A DNA stretch of 57,827 nucleotides from Candidatus Planktophila sp. (lineage in GTDB: Bacteria; Actinomycetota; Actinomycetes; Nanopelagicales; Nanopelagicaceae). Position 1 is the stretch's first letter. Each line of letters starts with the position of its first letter. The notes under the pieces are model-generated. The model ran no database searches. It was not told the DNA's origin and saw only the letters and a program-made list of their open reading frames with translations. Location: positions 1 through 57,827 of the forward strand of contig JAFMBT010000008.1 in the NCBI GenBank assembly GCA_017858325.1, read 5' to 3'. Positions 27,817 through 37,333 of the stretch are shown in pieces. The position numbers and the translations under genes are program-made.

Positions 27817-28608
27817 CTATCTCGCCTTCGTTGTAAGCCATACAGCGATCCCGACCAGAAGGCCAAGTCCGAGAGTCCATACAAGCAAACCTTCAGTAAC
27901 CGGCCCGACGCGACCGAGTGCAAGACCACCAAGCTGTGGTTCTTTCTCAGCAGACTTGATCCACGCAATAATTGAAAGTTTCTCTTCTGGTGTAAGGGTC
28001 TTATCTGAAAACACTGGCATTGCTTGCGGACCAGTAATCATCGCTTCATAAATATGAACAGGCTTTACACCCATGACAGTTGGCGCGTATTTACCTTTAG
28101 TCAGTGCGCCCCCTTGCCCTGCGAAGTTATGACACATTGCGCAATTTGTCCTAAAGAGTTCACCGCCCTCAGCGATCGAACCATCACGTTCATAATTGAG
28201 CATGTCATCGGTGGGGATTTCAGGACCAGGTGCAAGAGATGCGATGTACGCGGCTAGCGCTGCCACTTCTTCATCATTGTAGACCGGAGTTTTTCTCATA
28301 GCCTGTTGGCTCATATCAGCCATAGGCATGCGCCCGGTGGCGACTTGGAAGTCAACCGATGCTGCTCCAACGCCGATGAGTGAAGGAGAAATTGAACTTC
28401 CTTCAGCATTGAGGCCATGACATGAAGAGCATCCCCTTAAGAAGATTTCTTTTCCTTCTGCAATTGCCTTGGTCCGCTCTTCTGCTGTCATCACTGAAGC
28501 AGTTGTGGCGCCGGCTACTTGAAATGTTGTACCAATACCAAGGAGTGCAAAAATTAAGAGAAGAGGAGCGACGATACGGTGTCTACGGTACTTCGAAAGT
28601 CTTTTCAT
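27817..28608 (-). CDS. qcrC: Cytochrome bc1 complex diheme cytochrome c subunit
   Basis: A 263-residue exported cytochrome with an N-terminal signal/anchor helix (about residues 12-34), two CxxCH heme sites, CSSCH near residue 60 and CAMCH near residue 157, with a distal methionine in MPMADM and MPVFSD, and a C-terminal anchor helix (about 235-257). It replaces soluble cytochrome c by wiring the bc1 complex directly to the aa3 oxidase. It follows ctaE by 11 bases. Confidence 0.96.
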   Translation of the reverse strand: MKRLSKYRRHRIVAPLLLIFALLGIGTTFQVAGATTASVMTAEERTKAIAEGKEIFLRGCSSCHGLNAEGSSISPSLIGVGAASVDFQVATGRMPMADMSQQAMRKTPVYNDEEVAALAAYIASLAPGPEIPTDDMLNYERDGSIAEGGELFRTNCAMCHNFAGQGGALTKGKYAPTVMGVKPVHIYEAMITGPQAMPVFSDKTLTPEEKLSIIAWIKSAEKEPQLGGLALGRVGPVTEGLLVWTLGLGLLVGIAVWLTTKAR

Positions 28609-28619
28609 AATTTTCCTCT

Positions 28620-29243
28620 CTACTTAATCAGGTAAATCGCAGCGAAGAGAGCGATCCACACAACGTCAACGAAGTGCCAGTAGTACGAAACAACGATGGT
28701 GGTCGTCGCCTGTTGATGAGTGAATCGACGAGCTTTGGCTACTCGAACGAGGACGATTAGAAACGCGATCAAACCACCAGTGACGTGAAGACCATGGAAT
28801 CCGGTGGCAAGAAAAAAAATGGAGCCATATGCATTTGATGACAGGGTTAACCCTTCAGAAACTAAGACTGCGTATTCATAGATTTGGCCGGCAATAAAGA
28901 ATGCGCCCATAAGAAACGTGAGCGCAAACCATTCGCGCATTCCCCACAAATTAATTTGCATAAAAGAGCCGCGACGCTTGCTCTGAAATCTCTCTGCAGC
29001 GAAAACGCCAAACTGGCAGGTGACAGATGAGAGAACTAGAACAGTTGTATTAACCGCTGCAAAGGGAATGCTGAGAAGTTCAGTCGACTCTGCCCAAATT
29101 GCTGGGCCTTGCACGCCGCGAGTGGTGAAGTACATTGCAAAAAGTGCGGCGAAGAACATCAACTCACTTGAGAGCCAGACGATAGTGCCGACTGCCACAA
29201 CGTTGGGCTTCGTAATTCTATGCATAGTCTCAGCGGCGGTCAT
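28620..29243 (-). CDS. ctaE: Cytochrome c oxidase subunit III
   Basis: A 207-residue subunit III with five helices; the actinobacterial form lacks the first two helices of the mitochondrial-type protein. Typical segments are [17 protein letters not shown], the [18 protein letters not shown] helix and [14 protein letters not shown] at the end. It is the first gene of the bc1 operon. TAATCT lies five bases before the ATG, close to the leaderless pattern seen elsewhere. An alternative start six codons later (MHRITKP) cannot be excluded. Confidence 0.95.
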   Translation of the reverse strand: MTAAETMHRITKPNVVAVGTIVWLSSELMFFAALFAMYFTTRGVQGPAIWAESTELLSIPFAAVNTTVLVLSSVTCQFGVFAAERFQSKRRGSFMQINLWGMREWFALTFLMGAFFIAGQIYEYAVLVSEGLTLSSNAYGSIFFLATGFHGLHVTGGLIAFLIVLVRVAKARRFTHQQATTTIVVSYYWHFVDVVWIALFAAIYLIK

Positions 29244-29359
29244 AGAGGAGATTATTCCCGAAATTGCGTACTTTCACCTCTTTGCTCATGCAATAAACCC
29301 TCATATTTGCCCCTGAAGAGGGTGAAACGGGTCACCATGATTGAACTGGCTCCACGATG

Positions 29360-29365
29360 TAGACT
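29360..29365 (+). promoter_or_regulatory. -10 element TAGACT, leaderless promoter of the receiver gene
   Basis: TAGACT is followed by six bases and ATG at 29372. It faces the ctaE promoter in a 128-base divergent gap. Confidence 0.45.
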
Positions 29366-29371
29366 TTTGCC

Positions 29372-29803
29372 ATGGATGCAACGCAGAAACCTCTGAAGAT
29401 CGTTATTTACTCAGACGACAAGACGGTTCGCTCACACATCGCCGCCGCCTTAGGGTCGCGGGTTGCCCCAGAATTATCTACCCATCGCATTGTTGAATTC
29501 GCTACCGGCCCTGCTCTGCGCCTCTACGTTGATGGTCGCGCTCGGAGCGGAGATATCGATATCGACCTGTTTATTCTCGATGCAGAGGCGGCCCCTGAAG
29601 GCGGAATGGGGATTGCGCGCCAATTAAAGGATGAAGTTTTCAACTGTCCACCGGTTCTCTTACTTACTGCTCGCAAAGAGGATGCTTGGCTAGCAACGTG
29701 GTCTCGAGCTGAGGCAAATGTTTTGCACCCAATCGACCCATTCACATTGGCCGAGACGGTGGCAGATCTGCTCCGTACCTCGATTGCGCGAGTTAAGGCG
29801 TAG
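29372..29803 (+). CDS. Stand-alone receiver-like (pseudo-receiver) protein
   Basis: A 143-residue CheY-like domain with no output domain. The acidic pair is seen in IVIYSDDKTVRS, the phospho-acceptor position in LFILDAEA, and the switch Thr in LLLTARKED, but the invariant lysine before proline is replaced (VLHPIDP). It may therefore signal without normal phosphorylation. It lies between ctaE (divergent) and trpD (40 bases downstream, same strand), an arrangement I recall from other actinobacteria. No partner kinase is adjacent. Confidence 0.7.
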   Translation: MDATQKPLKIVIYSDDKTVRSHIAAALGSRVAPELSTHRIVEFATGPALRLYVDGRARSGDIDIDLFILDAEAAPEGGMGIARQLKDEVFNCPPVLLLTARKEDAWLATWSRAEANVLHPIDPFTLAETVADLLRTSIARVKA

Positions 29804-29843
29804 ACATTTCTCACTCTCACAGTCCTAAGAAGGAGACTCCGCA

Positions 29844-30875
29844 ATGACGTGGATTGAGAGTATTGCTCGACTTGAAGGTGGCGCTGATTTAGAGCCAGAT
29901 GAAATTTCCACAATAATGCAGACCATTCTTGAGGGTCGAGCTGAGATCAGCGCTATCAAGGAATTCCTCCTCGCCTTGAAAAGTAAAGGCGAAAGTGCAG
30001 GCGAGGTAGGCGCACTTGTTGCAGAGATGTTTCGTCACAGCTCACCCATTAGCATTACAGAGCGCTCTGTCGACACGGTTGGCACCGGCGGCGATGGCGC
30101 TCATACAATAAATATTTCGACAACAGCAGCAATCATTGCCGCTTCGGCAGGAGCGAGAGTTGTCAAACATGGCAACCGTGCGGCGTCGAGTAAATCTGGT
30201 TCGGGGGATCTACTTGAAGCACTGGGGGTTGCCATCACACTCGATGGCCCTAAGGTCGCGCAATGCGTTAAAGCGTTAGGAATCGGATTCTGTTTCGCTC
30301 CGATTTTCCATCCTGCCATGCGATACGCAGCCCCAGCACGTAAGGAGCTGGGTGTACCTACCGTCTTTAATATTCTTGGCCCATTGGCCAACCCAGCTAA
30401 ACCTCAAGCGGCAGCAATTGGCGTTGCCGATCAACGCATGCACCCTGTGATGGCAGAGGTGTTAGCCACCCGAGGTGTTGATGGATTTGTCTTTCGCGGT
30501 GATGATGGCCTTGATGAAATCACGCTCTCCACAACTACCTCTGTAATGACTATTGGTTCGGGAAAAATCCAGAGCGATCGCATCGACCCACTCGATTTTG
30601 GAATGTCTCGAGCGCCGATCAGTGATTTAGTCGGTGGTGATGCAAGCGAAAATGCGCGCATTACTACAGCAATTTTCAACGGTGAGCTCGGAGCGGCTAG
30701 AGATGCCGTACTCCTCAATGCCGCCGCCGCAATAGCCGCATTCGATGGAGAGAGTGAGCTGGGCATTCACGAGAGAATTTCCAAATCTCTGACTAAGGCG
30801 AGTGATGCACTTGATTCTGGTGCTACCCAAAAATTGCTGACAGATTGGGTCGCCTTCTCTCAGTCGCTGGTGTAG
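29844..30875 (+). CDS. trpD: Anthranilate phosphoribosyltransferase
   Basis: A 343-residue enzyme joining anthranilate to phosphoribosyl pyrophosphate in tryptophan synthesis. The PRPP-binding segments VDTVGTGGDGAHTINIST and KHGNRAASSKSGSGDLLE are intact, as is the second metal motif GDDGLDEIT. An AAGGAG sequence seven to eight bases before the ATG supports the start. It is separated from other trp genes. It overlaps the convergent exonuclease gene by 16 bases. Confidence 0.96.
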   Translation: MTWIESIARLEGGADLEPDEISTIMQTILEGRAEISAIKEFLLALKSKGESAGEVGALVAEMFRHSSPISITERSVDTVGTGGDGAHTINISTTAAIIAASAGARVVKHGNRAASSKSGSGDLLEALGVAITLDGPKVAQCVKALGIGFCFAPIFHPAMRYAAPARKELGVPTVFNILGPLANPAKPQAAAIGVADQRMHPVMAEVLATRGVDGFVFRGDDGLDEITLSTTTSVMTIGSGKIQSDRIDPLDFGMSRAPISDLVGGDASENARITTAIFNGELGAARDAVLLNAAAAIAAFDGESELGIHERISKSLTKASDALDSGATQKLLTDWVAFSQSLV

Positions 30876-31504
30876 CGACCCACCTTTCTCTGTGGTCTCT
30901 TTCTCGCGCCTAGCAGTTGGTTGATTGTAAAAATATCAAAGGTACCCAAGCGCTCTATGACACCGTGAAGTACATCGACAGTTGCTCGTGCATCATCTAA
31001 GGCTCTGTGACTCGGTGCGACCTTTGTATTAAAATATTGCGCGAGCGTTCCTAATTGGTAGTTAGCGACATCCTCTCGGGTAAGGACTAGTCGAGCCAAT
31101 TTCACGGTATCGAGTACTCGAAAATCAGGCCAGATGTAGCCGTGAAGAGCTGATGCCGCCTTAAGGAATGAGAGATCAAAAGGTGCATTATGAGCCACAA
31201 ATACGACCTCTTCGGGGCTGCCGAAAAATTCAAAGAGTATGGGAAGAATTGTCTCAACTGACGGAGCTTCGGCCAGCATCTGATCTGTTATTCCCGTAAG
31301 TTCAACAATGAAAGGGGATAGAGGCGTGTAGGGATTGATGAGTGTTTGGAATGTTCCCTTCACATCCCCGCCACAAACTTTAACTGCACCTATTTCAGTG
31401 ATGGCGCTACCAGTATTCGCGGAGGCTCCTGAAGTTTCTAGGTCGATAACAACGAAGGTGACTTCACTGAGCCCTCGATCCGGGGCGAACTTTCGCTGAG
31501 TCAT
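30860..31504 (-). CDS. DnaQ-like 3'-5' exonuclease
   Basis: A 214-residue DEDDh exonuclease resembling the epsilon/PolC proofreading domain. Exo I is VVIDLETSG (Asp and Glu), Exo II is VAHNAPFDLSFL, and Exo III is SHRALDDARATVDVL with the DEDDh histidine and aspartate. As a free-standing protein it could act in repair, tRNA/RNA trimming or proofreading. The ATG at 31504 is matched by TACCGT six bases upstream. Confidence 0.88.
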   Translation of the reverse strand: MTQRKFAPDRGLSEVTFVVIDLETSGASANTGSAITEIGAVKVCGGDVKGTFQTLINPYTPLSPFIVELTGITDQMLAEAPSVETILPILFEFFGSPEEVVFVAHNAPFDLSFLKAASALHGYIWPDFRVLDTVKLARLVLTREDVANYQLGTLAQYFNTKVAPSHRALDDARATVDVLHGVIERLGTFDIFTINQLLGARKRPQRKVGRYTSD

Positions 31505-31510
31505 GGAGCT

Positions 31511-31516
31511 ACGGTA
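31511..31516 (-). promoter_or_regulatory. -10 element TACCGT, leaderless promoter of the exonuclease gene
   Basis: On the minus strand TACCGT is followed by six bases and ATG at 31504. Confidence 0.4.
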
Positions 31517-31537
31517 GAGCGATCATCTGACACTGAA

Positions 31538-31813
31538 CTATTTGCGCCTTCGCTTCATCACTCTCTTGGCTTGGACAGTAAATTTCTCTGTCTCTTTCTT
31601 CAATCGGGCAAATACGACTTCGGCCCAGGCAAATTCAGTAGCCAGGATAGCTACACCGAGGACGATGAGTGGCAATCCAGGTCCAGGTATAAAGAGAAAA
31701 ACCACCCCAACAATGGAGAGCGTTGAACCAACGGTTGCCACGATTACCCATCTAATAGGGTGCGGCAGGTACTTCCAGACGCTGTCAAACTTGCGTCGAA
31801 AATTCAGTGCCAT
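31538..31813 (-). CDS. TIGR02611-like small membrane protein
   Basis: A 91-residue protein with two closely spaced helices (about residues 22-42 and 46-64) framed by basic ends, including KYLPHPIRWVIVATVG and IPGPGLPLIVLGVAILATEFAWAE. This pattern matches the actinobacterial TIGR02611 / PGPGW family of unknown function. It precedes the exonuclease on the same strand by 33 bases and is divergent from the aldo/keto reductase gene. Confidence 0.75.
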   Translation of the reverse strand: MALNFRRKFDSVWKYLPHPIRWVIVATVGSTLSIVGVVFLFIPGPGLPLIVLGVAILATEFAWAEVVFARLKKETEKFTVQAKRVMKRRRK

Positions 31814-31885
31814 CTGATAGTTCCATCCGTATACATGTTGGGAAAAGTCTATCCCACCCTACTTTCCTATACATCTTCAATGGCG

Positions 31886-31891
31886 TAGATT
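31886..31891 (+). promoter_or_regulatory. -10 element TAGATT, leaderless promoter of the aldo/keto reductase gene
   Basis: TAGATT is followed by seven bases and the ATG at 31899. Confidence 0.45.
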
Positions 31892-31898
31892 CTCCTGC

Positions 31899-32900
31899 AT
31901 GGAATATAGACGTCTTGGCAGTACCGGAATGTATGTATCAGAAATTTCTTATGGAAACTGGATCACCCATGGTTCCCAAGTTGAACAAGATGCCGCCATC
32001 AAGTGCGTTAAGACAGCCCTCGATGTAGGCATTACAACCTTTGATACCGCAGATGTCTATGCTGGCACTCGGGCAGAGACTGTTCTCGGGAAAGCGCTGA
32101 AAGGCATCCGTCGCGAATCATATGAGCTCTTTACAAAGGTCTATTGGCCAACAGGAGATGGTAAGAATGATCGTGGTCTCTCACGTAAGCACATCATGGA
32201 ATCGTGCCATGCCTCGCTCAAGCGATTAAATGTGGAGAACATCGATCTCTATCAGATGCACCGATTCGATGTTGAAACTCCGCTGGAGGAATCACTGCAG
32301 GCCTTTGAAGATCTTATTCGTCAGGGGAAAGTCAACTACATTGGTTTTTCAGAATGGACCGCTAGCCAGATTTCATCAGCGCTCAAAATTCAAGATCAGC
32401 GTGGGTTCTCTCGCTTTGTTTCGAGCCAACCACAATATTCAGCGCTGTGGCGAATTATTGAAGCAGAAGTGGTCCCGCTATCTCGCAAGGAAGGGATCGG
32501 TCAAATTGTTTGGTCACCGATAACCCAAGGAGTTCTCACAGGAAAGTACAAGCCAGGTGGAAAACTTCCTGCCGGCTCTCGCGCCACAGATAAGAAGAGT
32601 GGCGCAGGAATGATCTCCCGCTGGATGCGCGATGATGTTTTGGAAGCAGTGCAAAAGCTTGCACCAATTGCCGACTCAGTTGGTCTGACCATGTCACAAC
32701 TTGCTATCGCTTGGGTCTTGCAAAATGACAACGTTTCATCGGCAATTATGGGTGCAACAAAGCCTTCTCAGGTGAAGGAAAACGTGAAGGCTTCTGGAGT
32801 AAAACTGGATCCTTCGGTAATGGCTGCAATTGATAAGGCGCTTGGCTCGCTCCCAGAACGCGATCCAAAACTTACGACCAGCCCGCAATCACGCCCTTAA
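31899..32900 (+). CDS. Aldo/keto reductase
   Basis: A 333-residue TIM-barrel NADPH-dependent reductase similar to the Kv-beta/YghZ branch. Catalytic tetrad residues are seen as Asp and Tyr in FDTADVYAG, Lys in LFTKVYWP and His in YQMHRFD. The NADP-binding C-terminal part has VLQNDNVSSAIMGATKPSQV. Natural substrate unknown. It lies 14 bases before the M3 peptidase gene, so the two probably share a transcript. Confidence 0.9.
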   Translation: MEYRRLGSTGMYVSEISYGNWITHGSQVEQDAAIKCVKTALDVGITTFDTADVYAGTRAETVLGKALKGIRRESYELFTKVYWPTGDGKNDRGLSRKHIMESCHASLKRLNVENIDLYQMHRFDVETPLEESLQAFEDLIRQGKVNYIGFSEWTASQISSALKIQDQRGFSRFVSSQPQYSALWRIIEAEVVPLSRKEGIGQIVWSPITQGVLTGKYKPGGKLPAGSRATDKKSGAGMISRWMRDDVLEAVQKLAPIADSVGLTMSQLAIAWVLQNDNVSSAIMGATKPSQVKENVKASGVKLDPSVMAAIDKALGSLPERDPKLTTSPQSRP

Positions 32901-32914
32901 AAGACTCATTATCC

Positions 32915-34951
32915 ATGGCAGATAATATTTTCTTTGAAAGAAGCGTCCTTGAATACGAACTTCCTGATTTTCGCCATCTCGAAGAAGGACATTATCTGGA
33001 TGCTTTTTACAAAGGAACCTCTGCTCAGTTAGAAGAAATCAAAGTGATCATCACATCAGGTGAGCCGACGTTTGAGAATACAATCGTCGCGCTTGAAAAA
33101 AGTGGGCAGATTTTAACCAGGATGCTCAATGTCTTCTATAATAAATCTTCCAGTGATACCAATGACGCACTTGATGCAATTGAAGAAGAGATTGCCCCCA
33201 AGTTATCGGCACACCAAGACGCGATTACTCTTAATCCAGCGCTTTTTTCAAGGATCAAGGATTTGTACGATAAGCGGGATTCTCTCGCTCTTTCATCAGA
33301 AGATGCGTGGTTGCTAGAAAAGTACTACCGAGATTTTGTCTATGCCGGAGCACACCTCACACAAGACCAACGTGATGATTTAACTAAGATTAACGAACGG
33401 CTCTCTTCACTTGAGACGCAGTTTTCTAAGAACTTGTTAACTGACACCAACGAGAGTGCGCTAATCGTTGATTCGGTTGCAGAACTAGCAGGGCTCTCTT
33501 CAGGAGAGATCCAGGCTGCCGCCGATGCTGCCAAGGCTCGTGGATTAGAGGGAAAATACCTCCTAGCAATGGTGAACTTCAGTGGTAACCCGATGCTTGA
33601 AAGTCTTGAGGTTCGTTCTACTCGCGAACGCATCATGAAGACATCTTTACTTCGTGGTAATCGTGACAACGATTCTGACACCAAGAAAATCATTGTGGAG
33701 ATGGCAAAGCTTCGCGCAACGCGCGCACAGCTCTTTGGAAAGAAGACACACGCCGAATACATCATCGCAGAACAGACTGCTGGAAGTGTCGCAAACGTTC
33801 ACGCGATGCTGCGCAAGATCGCACCAGCTGCCGTACGTAATGCCCGCGCAGAGGGAGCAGAGATTCAGGCGATGATTAAAGAATCAGGTGAAAACTTTGA
33901 CCTAGCTAGTTGGGATTGGGATTTCTACACAGAGAAGGTTCGCAAGGCCAAACACAATATCGATTCAACTGCCATGCGTCCCTACTTTGAATTAGAGCGC
34001 GTACTCCGTGATGGCGTCTTCTTTGCAGCCTATAAGCTCTTTGGAATCTCCTTCAAAGAGCGCCCAGACTTGGTCACCTACCACCCAGAAGCGCGGGCCT
34101 TTGAAGTATTTAATGAGGATGGCAGCAAGCTCGGTCTCTTTGTTGGAGATTTCTACACACGCGATTCAAAGCGCGGTGGAGCATGGATGAATAACTTGGT
34201 TGATCAGAGTTTTCTTCTTGGACAGCTACCGGTCGTGGTAAATAACCTGAACATCCCAAAACCGGGTGCAGGACAACCAACACTGCTTACCTACGACGAA
34301 ATCGTCACTTTGTTCCACGAGTTTGGACATGCACTCCACGGCCTTTTATCTAGCGTTACCTATCCGCGTGTATCGGGGACAAGTGTTCAGCGAGATTTCG
34401 TTGAGTTTCCTTCCCAAGTAAATGAGATGTGGATCCTGTGGCCAGAGGTTGTCTCCAACTACGCCAAGCATCATGAGACCGGTGAAGTACTTCCACAAGA
34501 TCTCATTGATCGACTTAAGGGTGCATCAACTTTTAATGAGGGTCACGCAACAACGAGTTACCTGGCGGCCTCAGTCCTTGATCTAGCGTGGCACTCTCTA
34601 GAAGCTGGTCAGGATGTTTCAGATGTCGTGGCATTCGAAGAACAAGCGATAAAGGATTACGGCCTTGATTATCACGCGGTGCCAACCCGTTATCGCAGCA
34701 CCTACTTTTCGCATATCTTCGGTGGCGGATATTCAGCCGGGTATTACGGTTATATCTGGAGCGAAGTTCTTGATGCTGAATCCGTTGAATGGTTTAAGGA
34801 CAATGGTGGCTTGACTCGTGCAAATGGTGACCACTTCCGCACAGAGCTTCTCAGTCGGGGTGGATCAATTGACTCGATGACCATGTTTAAGAATTTCCGT
34901 GGCCGTGAAGCAAGTATTACTCCACTTCTTAAGCGTCGCGGGCTGGAATAA
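32915..34951 (+). CDS. M3 family metallopeptidase, peptidyl-dipeptidase Dcp-like
   Basis: A 678-residue cytoplasmic zinc peptidase of the oligopeptidase A/Dcp family. The zinc motif is HEFGHALHG near residue 470, with the third ligand in the downstream FVEFPSQVNEMW segment, and the substrate-binding HIFGGGYSAGYYGYIWSEV near residue 603. Length agrees with the family. It would degrade short peptides, complementing PepA. Its end overlaps the convergent phosphatase gene by 23 bases. Confidence 0.93.
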   Translation: MADNIFFERSVLEYELPDFRHLEEGHYLDAFYKGTSAQLEEIKVIITSGEPTFENTIVALEKSGQILTRMLNVFYNKSSSDTNDALDAIEEEIAPKLSAHQDAITLNPALFSRIKDLYDKRDSLALSSEDAWLLEKYYRDFVYAGAHLTQDQRDDLTKINERLSSLETQFSKNLLTDTNESALIVDSVAELAGLSSGEIQAAADAAKARGLEGKYLLAMVNFSGNPMLESLEVRSTRERIMKTSLLRGNRDNDSDTKKIIVEMAKLRATRAQLFGKKTHAEYIIAEQTAGSVANVHAMLRKIAPAAVRNARAEGAEIQAMIKESGENFDLASWDWDFYTEKVRKAKHNIDSTAMRPYFELERVLRDGVFFAAYKLFGISFKERPDLVTYHPEARAFEVFNEDGSKLGLFVGDFYTRDSKRGGAWMNNLVDQSFLLGQLPVVVNNLNIPKPGAGQPTLLTYDEIVTLFHEFGHALHGLLSSVTYPRVSGTSVQRDFVEFPSQVNEMWILWPEVVSNYAKHHETGEVLPQDLIDRLKGASTFNEGHATTSYLAASVLDLAWHSLEAGQDVSDVVAFEEQAIKDYGLDYHAVPTRYRSTYFSHIFGGGYSAGYYGYIWSEVLDAESVEWFKDNGGLTRANGDHFRTELLSRGGSIDSMTMFKNFRGREASITPLLKRRGLE

Positions 34952-35438
34952 CAGTATTAATAAATCCGTCGACGGCCGACTCGATCATCTTCAAAACTTT
35001 CTGATATGAATCTTCTGCTTGATTGTAAGGATCTGGAACTTCAAGCTGGTGGTATTGACTGGATAATGGATCTATCTGAGAGAGCTGAGGATCAAAGCTA
35101 CGCAGATAGAAAACTTTTTTTGCTTCTTCCTGGCTTGGTGCTAGCGCAAGTACGTTTTCGAAATTACTTGAATCCATCACCAGAATGTAATCGTTGACGA
35201 AAAAGTCGTTGACTTTAAATTGTGACGCCTTGTGATGATGAACGTACCCCGCTTTCTCCCAGACTTTTTTTGAAGTGGGATGTGGACCTTGCCCAACGTG
35301 CCATCCGCTTGTTCCCGAACTACTTACAAGGATTCGCATCTGTGTGACTGATCGCGCCTTATTCGCCAGCACAGCAGCGGCCATGGGGGAGCGACAGATG
35401 TTTCCTAAACAGACCATCGCCACGTTAAGAGAAGCCAT
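34929..35438 (-). CDS. Low-molecular-weight protein-tyrosine phosphatase
   Basis: A 169-residue phosphatase. The P-loop is VCLGNICRSPMA (CX5R) near residues 9-20, and the general-acid Asp is in the VPDPYNQ loop near residue 135. In actinobacteria such enzymes act on protein tyrosine phosphate, sometimes linked to polysaccharide export. The start is supported by TAGGCT six bases upstream. It is the last clearly core gene before the accessory locus to the right. Confidence 0.9.
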   Translation of the reverse strand: MASLNVAMVCLGNICRSPMAAAVLANKARSVTQMRILVSSSGTSGWHVGQGPHPTSKKVWEKAGYVHHHKASQFKVNDFFVNDYILVMDSSNFENVLALAPSQEEAKKVFYLRSFDPQLSQIDPLSSQYHQLEVPDPYNQAEDSYQKVLKMIESAVDGFINTVIPARDA

Positions 35439-35444
35439 GCCGTA

Positions 35445-35450
35445 AGCCTA
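35445..35450 (-). promoter_or_regulatory. -10 element TAGGCT, leaderless promoter of the phosphatase gene
   Basis: On the minus strand TAGGCT is followed by six bases and ATG at 35438. Confidence 0.5.
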
Positions 35451-35527
35451 ATCTCCTATGGAATCGTTGAGTAATCCTAGCCATGTGCATCGCACAGGAA
35501 GGTAAGTAGCAGTGCTAGTCCAAAAAA

Positions 35528-37333
35528 TTAGGAAAGAACAAAATACGGGAACTCAATATCCACGATGTTCCCATTCGGGTGTAGATGGGTAATTTTCCAC
35601 GTTCCGCCAGCAGATGTAATCGGTGCCAAACCTATCCCGCCACTTCGAATAACTGCATCTTTCATTCCATCATCCCGGCAACAGATTCGGATCGACCATA
35701 AGGACTCCCTACCTATTTCCTCGTTCAACTCAATTTCTATGGTCACACTTCGAGCATTAGCATGTCGATTAGCATTCGCTATTAATTCCTGACAAATAGC
35801 TGAAAGCGATATTTGTGGCAGCTTGAATTTGTCCAACTCTACGAGCCTCGGAGAAATCTTATATTCGACCTCGATGAGTCCGCGCCAATATTCAACAATT
35901 TTCTCTATTTCGTCAAGTACATCCCTTTTGTCATCATTATTTGCCTGAAGAAGGGAGAGCAATTCAGATTCTATATTCTGCATACTTGGTATCACTTTGT
36001 TTTGCAGGAAGTCAGTTTGAGTAAACTGAGCATTGTCATTCTTGATAGAGTAATCCCTTAACATGAGTGTTATCGCAGCTAAGCGCCCAATCACTGGTCC
36101 ATGCATAACCTCTGAGACTTTTTTCCGTAGTGTATTTAGATCTGAATTAATAGCAACATATTCACTTTGATTTTTTGCAATTTCAGACTCGAGTTCACGT
36201 GCTTCTTCATCAGCTTCAGCAACTAATTGCGAAAAAATTCCAGAAACTAAAATTATTATTCCTATTCCAATACTGGTTAGTATCGTCTCGGTGATGGTCT
36301 GGGTTTTGGTACAGGACAGGCCGGGCGAATTGGAGATGAAGACCCAAATGGAGGAGGCAGAAAAAATCACGAACAGGGTTAAATAAGTAGGTCTTGACGA
36401 ATGTGATAAAAAGTTGGTGCGACTGAGTAAGTTTGCGAGTGCAAGTATTATAAGAAGGATGGCATTCATTAGTAGATTTCGCGGCCTACAATCACCCTCT
36501 TCAATTGTGATCAATATTATGAAGAGTACAACTGCAGCAAGGTAGCTAGGTGGCTGGATTGATTTTATGACATCTCTCAGTAGACTCCACGTTTGTTCGG
36601 TTTTTTTCACTCTTAGTGAGAAAACTTCATTGACTCGCGATCTCGTCTTTTCCTTGACTGCGTACTGATGACTAATTTCTCGAATTGGTTCAATTGCCAA
36701 CGCTTGAACTTGCTGAGAGACTTCATGAAATTGAATTGGTTTCTGGCTCTCGGCGAGGGTTCGAATTGATTTTTCAATATCATGCAGTGCGGGAATAATT
36801 CGGGTCTCAAGAATCTCTTTTAGTTTAAATCGCTCGTCATTATATTTTCGTCTTAAGTCATCAAGATTCGTGATAGACCGGTCAAATCGAGCCTCCTGGG
36901 TTTGGTAGTTGGCTAATAAATTTTGAACGGCAATTTTTACATAAGCAGTTGTGGAGAATGCAATAACAATAAATTCGATATTTATCAGTACTGCTAGGAA
37001 CAACTCATTTGGAGTAGCTGCTTGGCCTGAAAAAAGGACTCTGAAAAATACCCCATCTATTACGCCCATAAGTATGTACGTTCCAAGAGTATGGCGAACG
37101 GAGGACTTATTTGGTTCTGTGAGGATTTTCCTATGCGCGAAGTAAAAAGGGACGAGTCCAATAGTCGGACCCAACAATGCGAAGATGGTTACATATAGGA
37201 AATTTGTACCTTGATTATAATTTCTTGCAAATGAGAGCAAGACATGTAAGGGGTATACCAACCAGAAGATCTGAAAACTCAATGAGCGAGGGTCTCGCCA
37301 AGTGGCGAGCAGTCGATTTTTCTCAGCGGACAA
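35528..37333 (-). CDS. Unusual multi-pass membrane histidine kinase
   Basis: A protein of about 601 residues. It has a four-helix membrane module (about residues 10-135), a long coiled coil, a second membrane module of about four helices (about 260-380), another coiled coil, a histidine box EVMHGPVIGRLAAI near residue 420, and a C-terminal HATPase domain with QELIANANRHANA, DDGM and GGIGLAPI. The segments RIIPALHDIEKSI and KVIPSMQNIESEL suggest an internal duplication. I place the start at TTG 37333, which overlaps the regulator stop and has AAGG about eight bases upstream; an ATG at 37411 would overlap the regulator by 89 bases. Codon use looks A/T-richer than the left half. Confidence 0.78.
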   Translation of the reverse strand: MSAEKNRLLATWRDPRSLSFQIFWLVYPLHVLLSFARNYNQGTNFLYVTIFALLGPTIGLVPFYFAHRKILTEPNKSSVRHTLGTYILMGVIDGVFFRVLFSGQAATPNELFLAVLINIEFIVIAFSTTAYVKIAVQNLLANYQTQEARFDRSITNLDDLRRKYNDERFKLKEILETRIIPALHDIEKSIRTLAESQKPIQFHEVSQQVQALAIEPIREISHQYAVKEKTRSRVNEVFSLRVKKTEQTWSLLRDVIKSIQPPSYLAAVVLFIILITIEEGDCRPRNLLMNAILLIILALANLLSRTNFLSHSSRPTYLTLFVIFSASSIWVFISNSPGLSCTKTQTITETILTSIGIGIIILVSGIFSQLVAEADEEARELESEIAKNQSEYVAINSDLNTLRKKVSEVMHGPVIGRLAAITLMLRDYSIKNDNAQFTQTDFLQNKVIPSMQNIESELLSLLQANNDDKRDVLDEIEKIVEYWRGLIEVEYKISPRLVELDKFKLPQISLSAICQELIANANRHANARSVTIEIELNEEIGRESLWSIRICCRDDGMKDAVIRSGGIGLAPITSAGGTWKITHLHPNGNIVDIEFPYFVLS

